DNA from: Pseudomonas viridiflava
Lineage (GTDB): Bacteria > Pseudomonadota > Gammaproteobacteria > Pseudomonadales > Pseudomonadaceae
NCBI RefSeq assembly: GCF_900585905.1
Contig: NZ_UTVH01000053.1
Coordinates: 186,001 to 250,000, forward strand
Direction of reading: 5' to 3'
Length of the DNA stretch: 64,000 nucleotides
Shown here: one piece after another, positions 28,489 to 39,488 of the stretch
Position numbering within the stretch: position 1 is the stretch's first letter
How the letters are laid out: each line of letters starts with the position of its first letter
Translations under genes and position numbers: made by a program
Notes under the pieces: generated by a model
Seen by the model: only the letters and a program-made list of their open reading frames with translations
What the model was told of the DNA's origin: nothing
Databases searched by the model: none

Positions 28489-31103
28489 GACTTCGCCTTG
28501 GGTTTGCGCGAACCGCTGCTTTTGGCAGCAGGTGCCGAGCCGGTTCTGGACGAGCCTTTACGGTGGCTGCTCGGCTTGGACGAAGTGTCAGCGCGATCAG
28601 ACTTCGCCGAGGACGACTTGCTGCCGCCCTTGGCCTCCGCCAACAGCGCCTGCTTCATTTCGCGACTCTTGCGCACTTCGGCGTTTTTCGCCGCCGCGTC
28701 GCTAGGGCGATAGGCTTCAGGCTCGGCACTGGCCGTCTTGGCCTTGGCCGGGCGCTTGCTGGCACCACCACGACCTGACGCAGCACCTTTTTCAGCCGCC
28801 GCAGGCTCAGGCTCGCCACCGCGACGCTTGCGACCAATCGGTGCGCTGATGGTTTTCTCGGCCATTTCGAAGTCGATCTTGCGTTCGTCGAGATCGACGC
28901 GCATGACCCGCACTTCCACCGTATCACCGAGGCGGAAACTGCGACCGGTGCGCTCGCCGGCAAGGCGATGATGAACCGGATCGAAGTGATAGTAGTCACC
29001 CGGCAACGCCGTGACGTGCACCAGGCCTTCCACGTAGATGTCAGTCAATTCCACGAACAGACCAAACCCGGTCACCGCCGTGATGACACCCGGGAACGAC
29101 TCGCCGACGCGGTCTTTCATGAACTCGCACTTGAGCCAGTTGGTGACATCACGCGTCGCCTCATCGGCACGCCGCTCGCTCATCGAGCACTGCTCGCCGA
29201 GTTGCTCGAGAATCGCCTCGTCGTACGGGTAAATGCGCGCCTTGGGAATGACCGCCCCGCCCGCGCGACGCACGTGAGGTGTGTCCTGCTTGGAGCGGAT
29301 GACACTGCGAATGGCCCGGTGCGTGAGCAGATCCGGATAACGGCGGATCGGCGAGGTGAAGTGGGTGTACGCCTCGTAATTCAGACCGAAGTGGCCATTG
29401 TTGTCAGAGCTGTAAACCGCCTGGCTCAACGAACGCAGCATCACGGTCTGGATCAGGTGATAGTCCGGACGGCCGCGCACTGTCTCCAGCAACGCCTGGT
29501 AATCCTTGGGCGAAGGGCCGTCCTTGCCCTTGTGCAGCGAAAGGCCCAGCTCGCCGAGGAACGCGCGCAGCTTCTCCAGACGCTCAGGTGGCGGACCATC
29601 GTGAACACGGTAAAGCGCCGGGATTTCGTGCTTCTTGAGGAATTCGGCAGTCGCCACGTTGGCAGCGAGCATGCATTCTTCGATCAGCTTGTGCGCATCG
29701 TTGCGGGTGGTTGGGCGAATTTCGGCAATCTTGCGTTCGGTACCGAAGATGATCCGCGTTTCCTGCGTCTCAAAATCGATCGCACCGCGAACATGACGCG
29801 CGCCCAGCAGCACCTTGTACATCGCGTACAGCTGCTTGAGATGCGGCAGCACGTCACCGTATTCATTGCGCAACACCTTGGCGTCGGCAGTTTTCGGATG
29901 CTCCAGCATAGTGCTGACCTTGTTGTAGGTCAGACGTGCATGGGAGTGGATGACGGCTTCAAAGAACACATAGTCGGTCATCTCGCCGGTCTTGGAGATG
30001 GTCATCTCGCACACCATGGCCAGACGATCGACGTGCGGGTTCAACGAGCACAAGCCGTTGGACAGCTGCTCAGGCAGCATCGGCACGACACGCTCGGGGA
30101 AGTACACCGAGTTGCCACGCACCTGGGATTCGGCGTCCAGGGCAGAACCGATCTTGACGTAACTGGACACGTCGGCAATCGCGACGTAGAGCTTCCAGCC
30201 GCCGGAGAATAGCCGCAGCTTGCCTGGCTTGGCTTCGCAATAAACCGCATCATCGAAGTCGCGGGCATCTTCGCCATCAATCGTCACGAACGGCAGATGA
30301 CGCAGGTCAACGCGATTCTCTTTGTCTTTTTCTTCAACTTCAGGCTTGAGCTTGGCCGCTTCCTTGAGCACCGCTTCAGGCCAGACGTGAGGAATGTCGT
30401 ACGTGCGCAGTGCAACGTCGATTTCCATGCCCGGCGCCATGTAGTTGCCGACCACCTCGACGATATCGCCCTGTGGCTGAAAGCGCGGGGTTGGCCAGTG
30501 GGTGATTTTCACCTCGACGAACTGACCGACCTTGGCGTTGTTGTTGCGGCCCGGGGTCACCAGTACTTCCTGCTGGATCTTCGGGTTGTCGGGCGTCACG
30601 AAGCCGATGCCGCCCTCTTCGAAGTAGCGACCTACAACCGTTTCATGCGCACGGGAGATCACTTCAACAATGACGCCTTCGCGACGACCGCGACGGTCCA
30701 GACCGGACACACGCGCCAGAGCACGGTCGCCGTCGAACACCAGACGCATCTGCGCCGGGCTCATGAACAGGTCATCGCTGCCGTCATCGGGTACCAGGAA
30801 GCCAAAGCCGTCGCGATGGCCGGAGATTCGCCCCAGGATCAAGTCGAGCTTGTCCACCGGAGCGTAGGTGCCGCGACGTGTGTAGATCAGTTGCGCGTCG
30901 CGCTCCATTGCCCGCAGGCGGCGGCGCAGGGCTTCGAACTGATCTTCAGTGGTCAGGCCGAACTCTTCGACCAGCTGCTCACGACTCGCCGGCGAACCAC
31001 GGTCGGAGAGATGAGCCAGGATCAATTCGCGGCTTGGAATAGGGTTTTCGTATTTTTCCGCTTCACGAGCGGCCTCGGGATCGAGGGACTGCCAATCGGC
31101 CAT
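28485..31103 (-). CDS. rnr: Ribonuclease R (3'-5' exoribonuclease)
   Basis: 872 residues. Order of parts: N-terminal winged helix (about 20-85), cold-shock domains (GRISGHRDGFGFLVPDDGSDDLF), the RNB catalytic core with the acidic cluster (TIDGEDARDFDDAVYCE), an S1 domain (VGESFPGVITAVTGFGLFVELTDIYVEGLVHV), then a Lys/Ser/Ala-rich basic tail of about 110 residues. It degrades structured RNA, including rRNA and tmRNA-tagged messages. AAGGTG lies 11 bases before the ATG. First gene of the rnr-rlmB unit, divergent from the tRNA-Leu genes. Confidence 0.97.
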   Translation of the reverse strand: MADWQSLDPEAAREAEKYENPIPSRELILAHLSDRGSPASREQLVEEFGLTTEDQFEALRRRLRAMERDAQLIYTRRGTYAPVDKLDLILGRISGHRDGFGFLVPDDGSDDLFMSPAQMRLVFDGDRALARVSGLDRRGRREGVIVEVISRAHETVVGRYFEEGGIGFVTPDNPKIQQEVLVTPGRNNNAKVGQFVEVKITHWPTPRFQPQGDIVEVVGNYMAPGMEIDVALRTYDIPHVWPEAVLKEAAKLKPEVEEKDKENRVDLRHLPFVTIDGEDARDFDDAVYCEAKPGKLRLFSGGWKLYVAIADVSSYVKIGSALDAESQVRGNSVYFPERVVPMLPEQLSNGLCSLNPHVDRLAMVCEMTISKTGEMTDYVFFEAVIHSHARLTYNKVSTMLEHPKTADAKVLRNEYGDVLPHLKQLYAMYKVLLGARHVRGAIDFETQETRIIFGTERKIAEIRPTTRNDAHKLIEECMLAANVATAEFLKKHEIPALYRVHDGPPPERLEKLRAFLGELGLSLHKGKDGPSPKDYQALLETVRGRPDYHLIQTVMLRSLSQAVYSSDNNGHFGLNYEAYTHFTSPIRRYPDLLTHRAIRSVIRSKQDTPHVRRAGGAVIPKARIYPYDEAILEQLGEQCSMSERRADEATRDVTNWLKCEFMKDRVGESFPGVITAVTGFGLFVELTDIYVEGLVHVTALPGDYYHFDPVHHRLAGERTGRSFRLGDTVEVRVMRVDLDERKIDFEMAEKTISAPIGRKRRGGEPEPAAAEKGAASGRGGASKRPAKAKTASAEPEAYRPSDAAAKNAEVRKSREMKQALLAEAKGGSKSSSAKSDRADTSSKPSSHRKGSSRTGSAPAAKSSGSRKPKAKS

Positions 31104-31265
31104 TAGAGAGTTTTCACCTTGTCTATATGCGGGTTAGTTTGGCATACACCTAATGAAACGGGAAATTTCAGACTTACACCACGTTTGCGAGAGCCTTGCG
31201 CATGTAGCGAAAAACCGCAAGAAGCCAGGCTCGGGAAATTTTCGATCTATTTTCAATGCCGGGGC

Positions 31266-31294
31266 TTTACAGCGCAAATGGCGCTCCGTATAGT
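31266..31294 (+). promoter_or_regulatory. sigma-70 promoter of first tRNA-Leu
   Basis: -35 TTTACA at 31266-31271 and -10 TATAGT at 31289-31294, spacing exactly 17 bp, followed by a GC-rich discriminator GCGCGCC typical of stringently controlled stable-RNA promoters. The tRNA begins about 28 bp after the predicted start point. Confidence 0.85.
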
Positions 31295-31328
31295 GCGCGC
31301 CATCGACAAGCACACACCTGTCGATATT

Positions 31329-31415
31329 GCCCAGATGGTGAAATTGGTAGACACGCCAGCTTCAGGTGCTGGTGACCGCAAGGTCGTGGAAGTTCGAGTC
31401 TTCTTCTGGGCACCA
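31329..31415 (+). tRNA. tRNA-Leu (anticodon CAG), copy 1
   Basis: 87 nt including the encoded CCA. The acceptor arms GCCCAGA and TCTGGGC pair. The anticodon stem CCAGC/GCTGG encloses the loop TTCAGGT, giving anticodon CAG for codon CUG. The long variable arm (GTGACCGCAAGGTCGT) marks a class II leucine tRNA; the T-loop is GTTCGAGTC. Own promoter upstream and terminator downstream. Confidence 0.97.
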
Positions 31416-31459
31416 ATTCTGAGCCGCAGATTACATCAATCTGCAGGCTCCTACAAAAA

Positions 31460-31478
31460 CCCGCGAAAGCGGGTTTTT
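31460..31478 (+). terminator. Terminator of tRNA-Leu copy 1
   Basis: Stem CCCGC/GCGGG around a GAAA tetraloop (31460-31473), followed by TTTTT at 31474-31478. Confidence 0.9.
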
Positions 31479-31537
31479 GCATTCTGGACCCTCACCCGCC
31501 TGATTTGAAAAAGGATTTATTAAAACCAAAACAGGGG

Positions 31538-31566
31538 TTTACAGATCAAAATACGCTCCGTATAGT
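31538..31566 (+). promoter_or_regulatory. sigma-70 promoter of second tRNA-Leu
   Basis: -35 TTTACA at 31538-31543 and -10 TATAGT at 31561-31566, again with a 17-bp spacer. The hexamers and CGCTCCG before the -10 are identical to copy 1, while the rest of the spacer differs. Confidence 0.85.
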
Positions 31567-31601
31567 GCGCTCCATCAACGGCGTGCAACGCTGCTGATAC
31601 T

Positions 31602-31688
31602 GCCCAGATGGTGAAATTGGTAGACACGCCAGCTTCAGGTGCTGGTGACCGCAAGGTCGTGGAAGTTCGAGTCTTCTTCTGGGCACCA
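31602..31688 (+). tRNA. tRNA-Leu (anticodon CAG), copy 2
   Basis: 87 nt, reading the same as the copy 273 bp upstream, including the encoded CCA. CAG serves the CUG codon, which is dominant in this high-GC genome, so two copies are reasonable. Separate promoter and terminator. Confidence 0.97.
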
Positions 31689-31700
31689 ATTCAAACAAAA

Positions 31701-31725
31701 CCGAGCCCAGTGCTCGGTTTTGTGC
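31701..31725 (+). terminator. Terminator of tRNA-Leu copy 2
   Basis: Stem CCGAGC (31701-31706) with GCTCGG (31712-31717), extended by AAAA/TTTT pairing, then TTTTGTGCTTTT. Confidence 0.85.
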
Positions 31726-31825
31726 TTTTCGGGGTCTGGAAATAGTGCTCCCTGCATTTGCGCCCTGCCCTGCTCCAGAGCGCCAAGCCTTGAACGGTGC
31801 CGCACAACACATAGCCAACGACGCC

Positions 31826-31851
31826 AAAAACAAAAGGCCGCATCAGCGGCC
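31826..31851 (-). terminator. Terminator of the purA-side operon
   Basis: On the leftward strand GGCCGC, loop TGAT, GCGGCC (31851-31836) is followed by TTTTGTTTTT (31835-31826). It lies 24 bp past the purA stop and faces the tRNA terminators. Confidence 0.9.
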
Positions 31852-31874
31852 TTGTGTTTCAGATCGACGCCTTG

Positions 31875-33182
<1,308 letters not shown>

Positions 33183-33221
33183 TCACGCAAACTGGGTGTC
33201 GGCAGCGGCCGACAGGAAAAC

Positions 33222-34409
33222 TCAAGAAGCCAGCGGCACTACCTGCCAACGCTCGCCATGCTGAATCAATTGCCGATCGCAATCGGCATCACGCGCTGCG
33301 CTCAGCGCCTGGCCGGGCAAGGCCTGAACCACACGCTGACCTTCATTGCGCAACTGGCACACCTGCTGCCAGAGTGCTGCATCCGTACTGTCCGGCATCC
33401 AGATACCACCCGACGGCAGTTCGATTTCCGCGCGCCCCAGCGTGACCAGGGTTTTCAGATCCGTCGAGAAACCGGTGGCCGGACGGGCACGACCGAAGTC
33501 CGCGCCGATGTCGTCATAGCGACCGCCCTGAGCGATGGACTGACCCATGCCCGGAACGAACACCGCGAAGACCACGCCGGTGTGGTAGTGGTAGCCACGC
33601 AGCTCGCCAAGATCGAAATACAACGGCAGATCGGGGAAGCGCAGGGCCAGACGTTCGGCCACGCTGAACAGATCGTCGAGGGCGGCCAGTACCGGCGCAG
33701 GCGCACTGGCCAGGCGGTCACGGGCAGCGGCAAGCACCTCGCGGCCACCACACAGGTCGACCAGCGCACGCAGCATTGCCGCCAGATCAGCCGGCAGGCT
33801 GGCAGTCAGTTCGATGACTTCGTCAATGGCCTTGCGCTGCAGCGCGTCGAACAGCTGCTGCTCGAGCTCGCCGGACAACCCGGCAGCGCGGGCCAGGCCG
33901 CGGTAGATACCGACGTGGCCGAGGTCCATGTGCACATCCGGCACGTCTGCCAGTTGCAGCATCGCCAACATCAGACTGATGACTTCGACATCGCTGCTCG
34001 GGCTCGCATCGCCGTACAGCTCGGCACCCAGCTGAATCGGGCTGCGCGAAGTGGACAAGGCACGCGGCTGCGCATGCAGCACGCTGCCCGCGTAACAGAG
34101 CCTGCTCGGGCCTTCACGACGCAAGGTGTGCGCATCGATACGTGCCACCTGCGGCGTGATGTCGGCGCGAAAGCCCATCTGCCGACCCGACTGCGGGTCG
34201 ATGACCTTGAACGTGCGCAGATCCAGATCCGAGCCCGCGCCGGTGAGCAGGGACTCGAGGTATTCGATATGAGGGGTAACCACGAATTCGTAGCCCCAGC
34301 TCTGGAACAGGTCCAACACCTGACGACGCGCCACTTCAATACGCGCAGCTTCAGGTGGCAGTACTTCTTCGATGCCATCTGGTAGCAGCCAGCGGTCAAC
34401 GGTTGCCAT
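33222..34409 (-). CDS. hisZ: ATP phosphoribosyltransferase regulatory subunit HisZ
   Basis: 395 residues with a histidyl-tRNA-synthetase-like fold: motif 2-like [15 protein letters not shown] and a late [21 protein letters not shown] segment. It lacks the C-terminal anticodon-binding domain of HisS. HisZ activates the short-form HisG in histidine biosynthesis. The position between hflC and purA is usual in pseudomonads and unrelated to other his genes. It starts 279 bp after the hflC stop, beyond a terminator, so it likely has its own promoter. Confidence 0.94.
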   Translation of the reverse strand: MATVDRWLLPDGIEEVLPPEAARIEVARRQVLDLFQSWGYEFVVTPHIEYLESLLTGAGSDLDLRTFKVIDPQSGRQMGFRADITPQVARIDAHTLRREGPSRLCYAGSVLHAQPRALSTSRSPIQLGAELYGDASPSSDVEVISLMLAMLQLADVPDVHMDLGHVGIYRGLARAAGLSGELEQQLFDALQRKAIDEVIELTASLPADLAAMLRALVDLCGGREVLAAARDRLASAPAPVLAALDDLFSVAERLALRFPDLPLYFDLGELRGYHYHTGVVFAVFVPGMGQSIAQGGRYDDIGADFGRARPATGFSTDLKTLVTLGRAEIELPSGGIWMPDSTDAALWQQVCQLRNEGQRVVQALPGQALSAARDADCDRQLIQHGERWQVVPLAS

Positions 34410-34688
34410 TACGCCTTTCCCCTATCATCCGGGCGGCCCGCGTCGAGGCGAGCCTTGAGTAAAGCAGAGAGTGAACAAGGCCTGCGCTCATTACAGCGGG
34501 CACGGCGAGCGCCCGAGAATGACCCTTGAACCACTGTCCTCGAAAATCCTGCCACTGCTGTGGCCAATCAATGGTGCAGACGCAAAAAAGCCGGGAATTT
34601 CCCGGCTGCCGCATCATACACACGTTTCACTGCATGATCACCCCGCCAGACGGTTTTGCCGCCCGGCGGGTGAATTACGACGACTGGA
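34410..34688. other. hflC-hisZ gap with terminator; possible decayed gene
   Basis: 279 bp containing the hflC terminator at 34584-34607. On the leftward strand the stretch 34580-34460 reads WPQQWQDF...HSRALAVPAVMSAGLVHSLLYS, faintly like the C-terminal half of DUF2065/YjeT proteins that often occupy this slot, but without a proper start. The hisZ promoter must also lie here. Confidence 0.4.
34584..34607 (-). terminator. Terminator after hflC
   Basis: On the leftward strand AGCCGGG, loop AAATT, CCCGGCT (34607-34589) runs into a TTTTTT tract (34589-34584). Confidence 0.88.
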
Positions 34689-35558
34689 TCAAGGCTTGGA
34701 TTTTTCCAGGTAGCGGAAGAAATCGCTGCTCGGGTCCAGCACCATCACGTCGCTTTTGCTTGCGAAGCTTTCGCGGTAGGCGCGCAGGCTACGGTAGAAC
34801 GCGTAGAACTCCTGGTCCTGACCATAGGCCTTGGAGTAGATCGCGGAAGCCTGGGCATCACCATCACCACGCGCCTCTTCAGACTCGCGATAGGCTTCGG
34901 CCAGCAACACGCGACGCTGACGATCGGCATCGGCACGAATGCCTTCAGCCAGCTCGTTACCCTTGGCGCGGTGCTCGCGTGCTTCCCGCTCACGCTCGGT
35001 GCTCATCCGCTCGAACACGCTGCGGTTCACTTCCTTGGGCAGGTCGATGGCCTTGACGCGAACGTCGACCACTTCAATACCCAGCTCCTTGGATGCCATG
35101 GCATTCAGGGAGGCCGTGATGTCCGCCATCAGCGCGTCACGCTCACCCGACACGGCTTCGTGCAGGGTGCGCTTGCCGAACTGATCGCGCAGGCCGGACT
35201 CCAGACGACGCGACAGACGCTCGTCCGCAATCTGCTTGAGGCCGGACGTCGCGGTGTAGAACACCTCGGCATCCTTTACACGCCACTTGGCGTAGGCATC
35301 AACCATGACCGCTTTCTTTTCCAGCGTCAGGAAGCGCTGCGTTGGAGCGTCCAGCGTCAGCAGGCGGCCGTCGAACTTGCGCACCTGGTTCATGACCGGG
35401 ATCTTCACGTGCAGACCCGGCTGGATGTTCGGTTGCACCACGCGACCGAATTGCAGCATGACGGCGCGTTCGGTCTGGGAAACGATGAACAGGCTGTTCC
35501 AGGCCACGACGGCCAGCACCACACAGACAATCAGTGCGATCAGCGATTTATTGCTCAT
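34689..35558 (-). CDS. hflC: HflC, SPFH-domain modulator of FtsH protease
   Basis: 289 residues. An N-terminal membrane anchor (SLIALIVCVVLAVVAWNSLFIV) precedes the SPFH/band-7 domain (ERAVMLQFGRVVQPNIQPGLHVKIP) and a long coiled-coil helix (VNRSVFERMSTEREREAREHRAKGNELAEGIRADADRQRRVLLAEA). With HflK it forms a cage around FtsH, limiting its access to membrane proteins. Its first base overlaps the last base of hflK. Confidence 0.96.
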   Translation of the reverse strand: MSNKSLIALIVCVVLAVVAWNSLFIVSQTERAVMLQFGRVVQPNIQPGLHVKIPVMNQVRKFDGRLLTLDAPTQRFLTLEKKAVMVDAYAKWRVKDAEVFYTATSGLKQIADERLSRRLESGLRDQFGKRTLHEAVSGERDALMADITASLNAMASKELGIEVVDVRVKAIDLPKEVNRSVFERMSTEREREAREHRAKGNELAEGIRADADRQRRVLLAEAYRESEEARGDGDAQASAIYSKAYGQDQEFYAFYRSLRAYRESFASKSDVMVLDPSSDFFRYLEKSKP

Positions 35559-36754
35559 CAGCGGGCCTCCCTTGTACGTACATCACGCTGCTGAAGCTCG
35601 GCAGCGCGAGCGCCCACGTCAGCACCGGCAGTAGCAGCACCGGACGCTGCGCCATTGGCCGGGGCAGTGCCGTTACGGCCGTTTTCGATCATCTTGTCCA
35701 GCGGCAGGTAAAGCAGGTTGTTCTGCCCCTTGTCGCCGGTCACGAGAACCTTGCTAGTGTTGGTAAACAGTTCCTGCATGGTGTCCAGATACAGACGCTC
35801 ACGCGTGACTTCCGGCGCCTTGCGATATTCGGCGACCAGTTTGGTGAAGCGATCTGCCTCACCCTTGGCGCGCGAAATCACTTCATCGCGATAACCATTG
35901 GCATCCTCGATGATCCGTTGCGCCTGACCACGCGCTTCAGGGATGACCCCGTTGGCGTAGGTTTCAGCCTGGTTACGCGAACGCTGCTCGTCTTCACGGG
36001 CACGGATCACGTCATCGAAGGCTTCCTGAACTTCACGCGGCGCAGCAGCGCTCTGTACATTCACCTGAGTGACTGTGATGCCGGTGCGATAGGTATCGAG
36101 GAAACGCTGCAGGCGCTCCTTGATTTCGCTGGCCATCAATTCACGACCTTCAGTCAGCACCTGGTCCATTGCCGTGGAGCCCACGACATGACGCAGCGCG
36201 CTTTCAGTGGCGTGCTGCAGGCTGATTTCCGGCTGATCGACGTTAAGCACGAAGTCACGCAGGTTGGAGATCTTGTACTGCACGGTCAGCGGCACTTCGA
36301 CGATGTTCTCGTCTTCGGTCAGCATCTGGCCCTGCTTGGTGTAGGCACGTTCGCGCGTCACGTTTTCCATGTATTTGCGATCGAACGGCGGGAAATAGAT
36401 GTTCAGACCCGAGCCTACGGTTTCATGGTACTGACCAAAGCGCAGCACGACCGCCTGCTCCTGCTCGTCCACGACATAGATCGCGCTGTACAGCCAGATC
36501 GCAACCAGCACGACCAGGCCGATGCCCAGCAGGCCAAAACCGCCACCCTTGCCAGGATTGCCGTTACCGTTGCCACTGCCGTCACCGCTACCGCCGTTAC
36601 GTTTCTTGCCGCCACCGAACAAGCCGTTCAGGCTTTCCTGCAGCTTTCGGAAGGCCTCATCGAGATCCGGTGGCCCCTTGCGGTCGCCGCCCTTGCGCTT
36701 ACCACCCCAAGGATCCTGATTATTCGAGTTGCCACCCGGCTCATTCCAAGCCAT
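35558..36754 (-). CDS. hflK: HflK, SPFH-domain modulator of FtsH protease
   Basis: 398 residues from ATG 36754 with GGAG upstream (MAWNEPGGNSNNQDPWGGKRKG). A cytoplasmic Gly/Asn/Lys-rich segment (about 40-70) precedes one transmembrane helix (GLLGIGLVVLVAIWLYSAIYVV), then the SPFH domain and coiled coil. The C-terminus is Ala-rich and disordered (APANGAASGAATAGADVGARAAELQQ). Partner of HflC. It starts 96 bp after hflX with a hairpin between. Confidence 0.96.
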   Translation of the reverse strand: MAWNEPGGNSNNQDPWGGKRKGGDRKGPPDLDEAFRKLQESLNGLFGGGKKRNGGSGDGSGNGNGNPGKGGGFGLLGIGLVVLVAIWLYSAIYVVDEQEQAVVLRFGQYHETVGSGLNIYFPPFDRKYMENVTRERAYTKQGQMLTEDENIVEVPLTVQYKISNLRDFVLNVDQPEISLQHATESALRHVVGSTAMDQVLTEGRELMASEIKERLQRFLDTYRTGITVTQVNVQSAAAPREVQEAFDDVIRAREDEQRSRNQAETYANGVIPEARGQAQRIIEDANGYRDEVISRAKGEADRFTKLVAEYRKAPEVTRERLYLDTMQELFTNTSKVLVTGDKGQNNLLYLPLDKMIENGRNGTAPANGAASGAATAGADVGARAAELQQRDVRTREAR

Positions 36755-36821
36755 AGCGCTCTCCATCTGATAAAGCAAAGACGCGCCCGCGGCGCGCCGA
36801 CCAATGCTACAGAATGCCCAA

Positions 36822-36842
36822 GAAAGCCGTACGACGGCTTTC
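36822..36842 (-). terminator. Intercistronic hairpin between hflX and hflK
   Basis: Perfect 9-bp arms GAAAGCCGT and ACGGCTTTC flank a 3-base loop. No T-tract follows on the leftward strand, so this is more likely an mRNA-processing or partial attenuation structure than a true terminator. Confidence 0.4.
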
Positions 36843-36850
36843 TCACGCTT

Positions 36851-38152
36851 TTATTGCAAAGTGTGTTGCTCGATGAATTCCAGCGGCTGCAGTCCTTCGC
36901 GACTCACCAGACGATTGAACTCAACGCGCGGTAACCGTACTGCCAGAAGGCTGGCGCCTTCTTCGTCATATTCTTCGCTCTGCACCGCTCCCAGTTCAAA
37001 GAACTGAGCGCGCAACCTTGCAAGGTCCTGTGACAAATGCAGAGTGCCTACGAACAGGTCGTCGCCGAGCAATTCGGCAACCGCCTGCTTGAGCAGGTCC
37101 AGCCCTCGACCATCATGCGCCGAGACCCAGACACGTTGCGGCTTGCCATCGGCATCGCGCTGTATCTGCGGCTCAACGCCTTCAAGCAGGTCGAGTTTGT
37201 TATACACCTCAAGTATCGGCAAGTCCTGGGCACCGATCTCGCCCAGTACCACCATGACCTGCTCGATCTGCTCCATGCGCTCGGGCTCGTGGGAGTCGAT
37301 CACATGCAGCAGCAAGTCGGAGTTGCTGGATTCCTCAAGCGTGGCGCGAAAGGCTTCGACCAGCTTGTGCGGCAGATGCCGGATGAAGCCTACGGTATCG
37401 GCCAGAACGATAGGCCCCAGGTCGTCCAGCTGCAGACGGCGCAAGGTCGGATCGAGGGTGGCGAACAATTGGTCGGCGGCGAACACGTCGGAATCGGTCA
37501 CTGCGTTGAACAGTGTGGATTTGCCGGCGTTGGTATAGCCCACCAGTGAAACCGAGGGGATATCAGCGCGCTTGCGCCCGCGACGTGCCTGCTCGCGCTG
37601 GCTGCGTACTTTCTCCAGGCGACCCTTGATCTGCTTGAGGCGAACCCGCAGCAGTCGGCGGTCGGTTTCGAGCTGGGTTTCACCCGGACCGCGCAGGCCG
37701 ATACCACCGCCCTGACGCTCAAGGTGAGTCCAGCCACGAACCAGGCGCGTGCTCATATGCTCGAGCTGTGCCAGCTCGACCTGCAACTTGCCTTCATGAG
37801 TACGTGCGCGCTGCGCGAAAATATCAAGGATCAAACCGGTGCGATCAAGCACGCGACACTCGAACACGCGTTCGAGGTTACGTTCCTGACTGGGTGTGAG
37901 CACATGATTGAAGATGACAATATCGATTTTTTCGGCCTTGACCTGGTCGCGAAGCTCCTCGACCTTGCCACTGCCAATCAGATATTTCGCTGAAAACCGA
38001 TGACGCGGCACGTTGACGAACGCGACGGTCTCGGCGCCAGCTGAAATGGCCAGCTCCTGAAACTCCTGCGGATCTTCACGCGCCTCAGGGTCCTGGCCGT
38101 CCAGATGAACGAGAATTGCCCGCTCACCACCACTGTGGCGCTCAAAGAACAA
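36851..38152 (-). CDS. hflX: GTPase HflX
   Basis: 433 residues. The N-terminal HflX domain and a helical linker (GPGETQLETDRRLLRVRLKQIKGRLEKVRSQREQARRGRKR) precede the G domain: G1 GYTNAGKSTLFN, G3 DTVGF, G4 NKLD. HflX binds the 50S subunit and splits stalled ribosomes under stress. It starts 12 bp after the hfq stop, the usual hfq-hflX coupling. Confidence 0.96.
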   Translation of the reverse strand: MFFERHSGGERAILVHLDGQDPEAREDPQEFQELAISAGAETVAFVNVPRHRFSAKYLIGSGKVEELRDQVKAEKIDIVIFNHVLTPSQERNLERVFECRVLDRTGLILDIFAQRARTHEGKLQVELAQLEHMSTRLVRGWTHLERQGGGIGLRGPGETQLETDRRLLRVRLKQIKGRLEKVRSQREQARRGRKRADIPSVSLVGYTNAGKSTLFNAVTDSDVFAADQLFATLDPTLRRLQLDDLGPIVLADTVGFIRHLPHKLVEAFRATLEESSNSDLLLHVIDSHEPERMEQIEQVMVVLGEIGAQDLPILEVYNKLDLLEGVEPQIQRDADGKPQRVWVSAHDGRGLDLLKQAVAELLGDDLFVGTLHLSQDLARLRAQFFELGAVQSEEYDEEGASLLAVRLPRVEFNRLVSREGLQPLEFIEQHTLQ

Positions 38153-38164
38153 AGCAGACTCCTA

Positions 38165-38425
38165 TCAGGCGTTACCCGGCTCGGTGTCGCCCTGCTCACC
38201 TTCGGTGGCGCTTGGCAGACGGATCGGGCGAACGGGAACAACGGTGGAAATGGCGTGCTTGTAGACCATCTGGCTGACGGTGTTCTTCAGCAGAATCACG
38301 AACTGGTCGAAAGACTCAATGGTGCCTTGCAGCTTGATCCCGTTGACGAGATAAATCGAAACCCCAACCTTTTCTTTACGCAAGGTGTTCAGGTAAGGGT
38401 CTTGTAGCGAATGCCCTTTTGACAT
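38165..38425 (-). CDS. hfq: RNA chaperone Hfq
   Basis: 86 residues from ATG 38425 with AAGGAGT upstream ([68 protein letters not shown]). The Sm1 and Sm2 motifs are complete, including the YKHAIST signature, and the C-tail is short as in pseudomonads. The hexamer pairs small RNAs with mRNAs and, in Pseudomonas, acts with Crc in catabolite repression. Confidence 0.98.
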   Translation of the reverse strand: MSKGHSLQDPYLNTLRKEKVGVSIYLVNGIKLQGTIESFDQFVILLKNTVSQMVYKHAISTVVPVRPIRLPSATEGEQGDTEPGNA

Positions 38426-38516
38426 GTGCCGCACTCCTTTAAGGATCAATAATAGTAATTGGAATTCAGTTGGCTCGAACCGTCACCCCCCAAGGATAGA
38501 CGGCTATTGCAAGGAC

Positions 38517-39488
38517 TCAGCCCAATATGGAGACCGACCCCAGGTATTTCAAGGCGCGTGGCAGATTGTCGCGGGCCAGACTGTCCAGCCAGTGCGGTTC
38601 TTCGAAGCTTCGCAGCCAGGTGAACTGCCGTTTGGCCAGCTGACGCGTGGCAATGATCCCCCGCTCCTGCATCTGCGCCCGTGTCAGTTTTCCATCCAGA
38701 TGATCCCAGGCCTGACGATAACCGACGGCTCTCATCGATGGCATACCTGCATTGAGGTCGCCTCTTGCGCGCAACGTCAGCACCTCGTCGAGGAAGCCCT
38801 GGTCCAGCATGGTTGAAAATCGTGACGCAATACGCTCATGCAACACCTTGCGATCTGCCGGAGCAATGGCCAGGCTGGCGACAGTATAGGGCAATTGCGG
38901 CGTACCAGAAGCCGCAGCATCGGTACTTTGCGCAGTTTGTTGTTCCCGGTGCGCCGTCATGCTCAAGCCGCTGACCCGAAAGACTTCCAGCGCGCGAATC
39001 AAACGCTGGGGATCATTGGGGTGAATGCGTGCCGCAGACACAGGATCGACTGCTGCCAGTTCATCGTGCAGCGCCTGCCAGCCATGGGCCGCAGCCTGTG
39101 CTTCCAGCTCCGTTCGTACACCTGCATCAGCCGCTGGCATATCCGCCAGACCGTCCAGTAGAGCCTTGAAATACAACATAGTGCCGCCCACCAGCAGCGG
39201 AATGTTGCCCCGGGCGGTGATCTGCGCCATGGCCGCCAGGGCGTCAGTGCGAAAATCCGCCGCAGAATAGCTTTGTGCAGGGTCGAGAATGTCCACCAGC
39301 GCGTGGGGAAACTCGGCCAGTTGCGCCTTCGAAGGCTTGGCCGTGCCGATGTCCATGCCGCGATAGACCAGCGCCGAATCGACGCTGATCAGTTCGCAAG
39401 GCAGCACGCTGGTTAATTGCATGGCCAGATCGGTCTTGCCGGAAGCCGTGGGTCCCATCAGGAAGATGGCGGGAGGCAGCGCACCCAT
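38517..39488 (-). CDS. miaA: tRNA dimethylallyltransferase MiaA
   Basis: 323 residues. P-loop [12 protein letters not shown], then [19 protein letters not shown] and [20 protein letters not shown], all canonical. It adds dimethylallyl to A37 of tRNAs that read U-starting codons. Its start shares one base with the mutL stop, so translation is coupled, and hfq follows after 91 bp. Confidence 0.97.
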   Translation of the reverse strand: MGALPPAIFLMGPTASGKTDLAMQLTSVLPCELISVDSALVYRGMDIGTAKPSKAQLAEFPHALVDILDPAQSYSAADFRTDALAAMAQITARGNIPLLVGGTMLYFKALLDGLADMPAADAGVRTELEAQAAAHGWQALHDELAAVDPVSAARIHPNDPQRLIRALEVFRVSGLSMTAHREQQTAQSTDAAASGTPQLPYTVASLAIAPADRKVLHERIASRFSTMLDQGFLDEVLTLRARGDLNAGMPSMRAVGYRQAWDHLDGKLTRAQMQERGIIATRQLAKRQFTWLRSFEEPHWLDSLARDNLPRALKYLGSVSILG

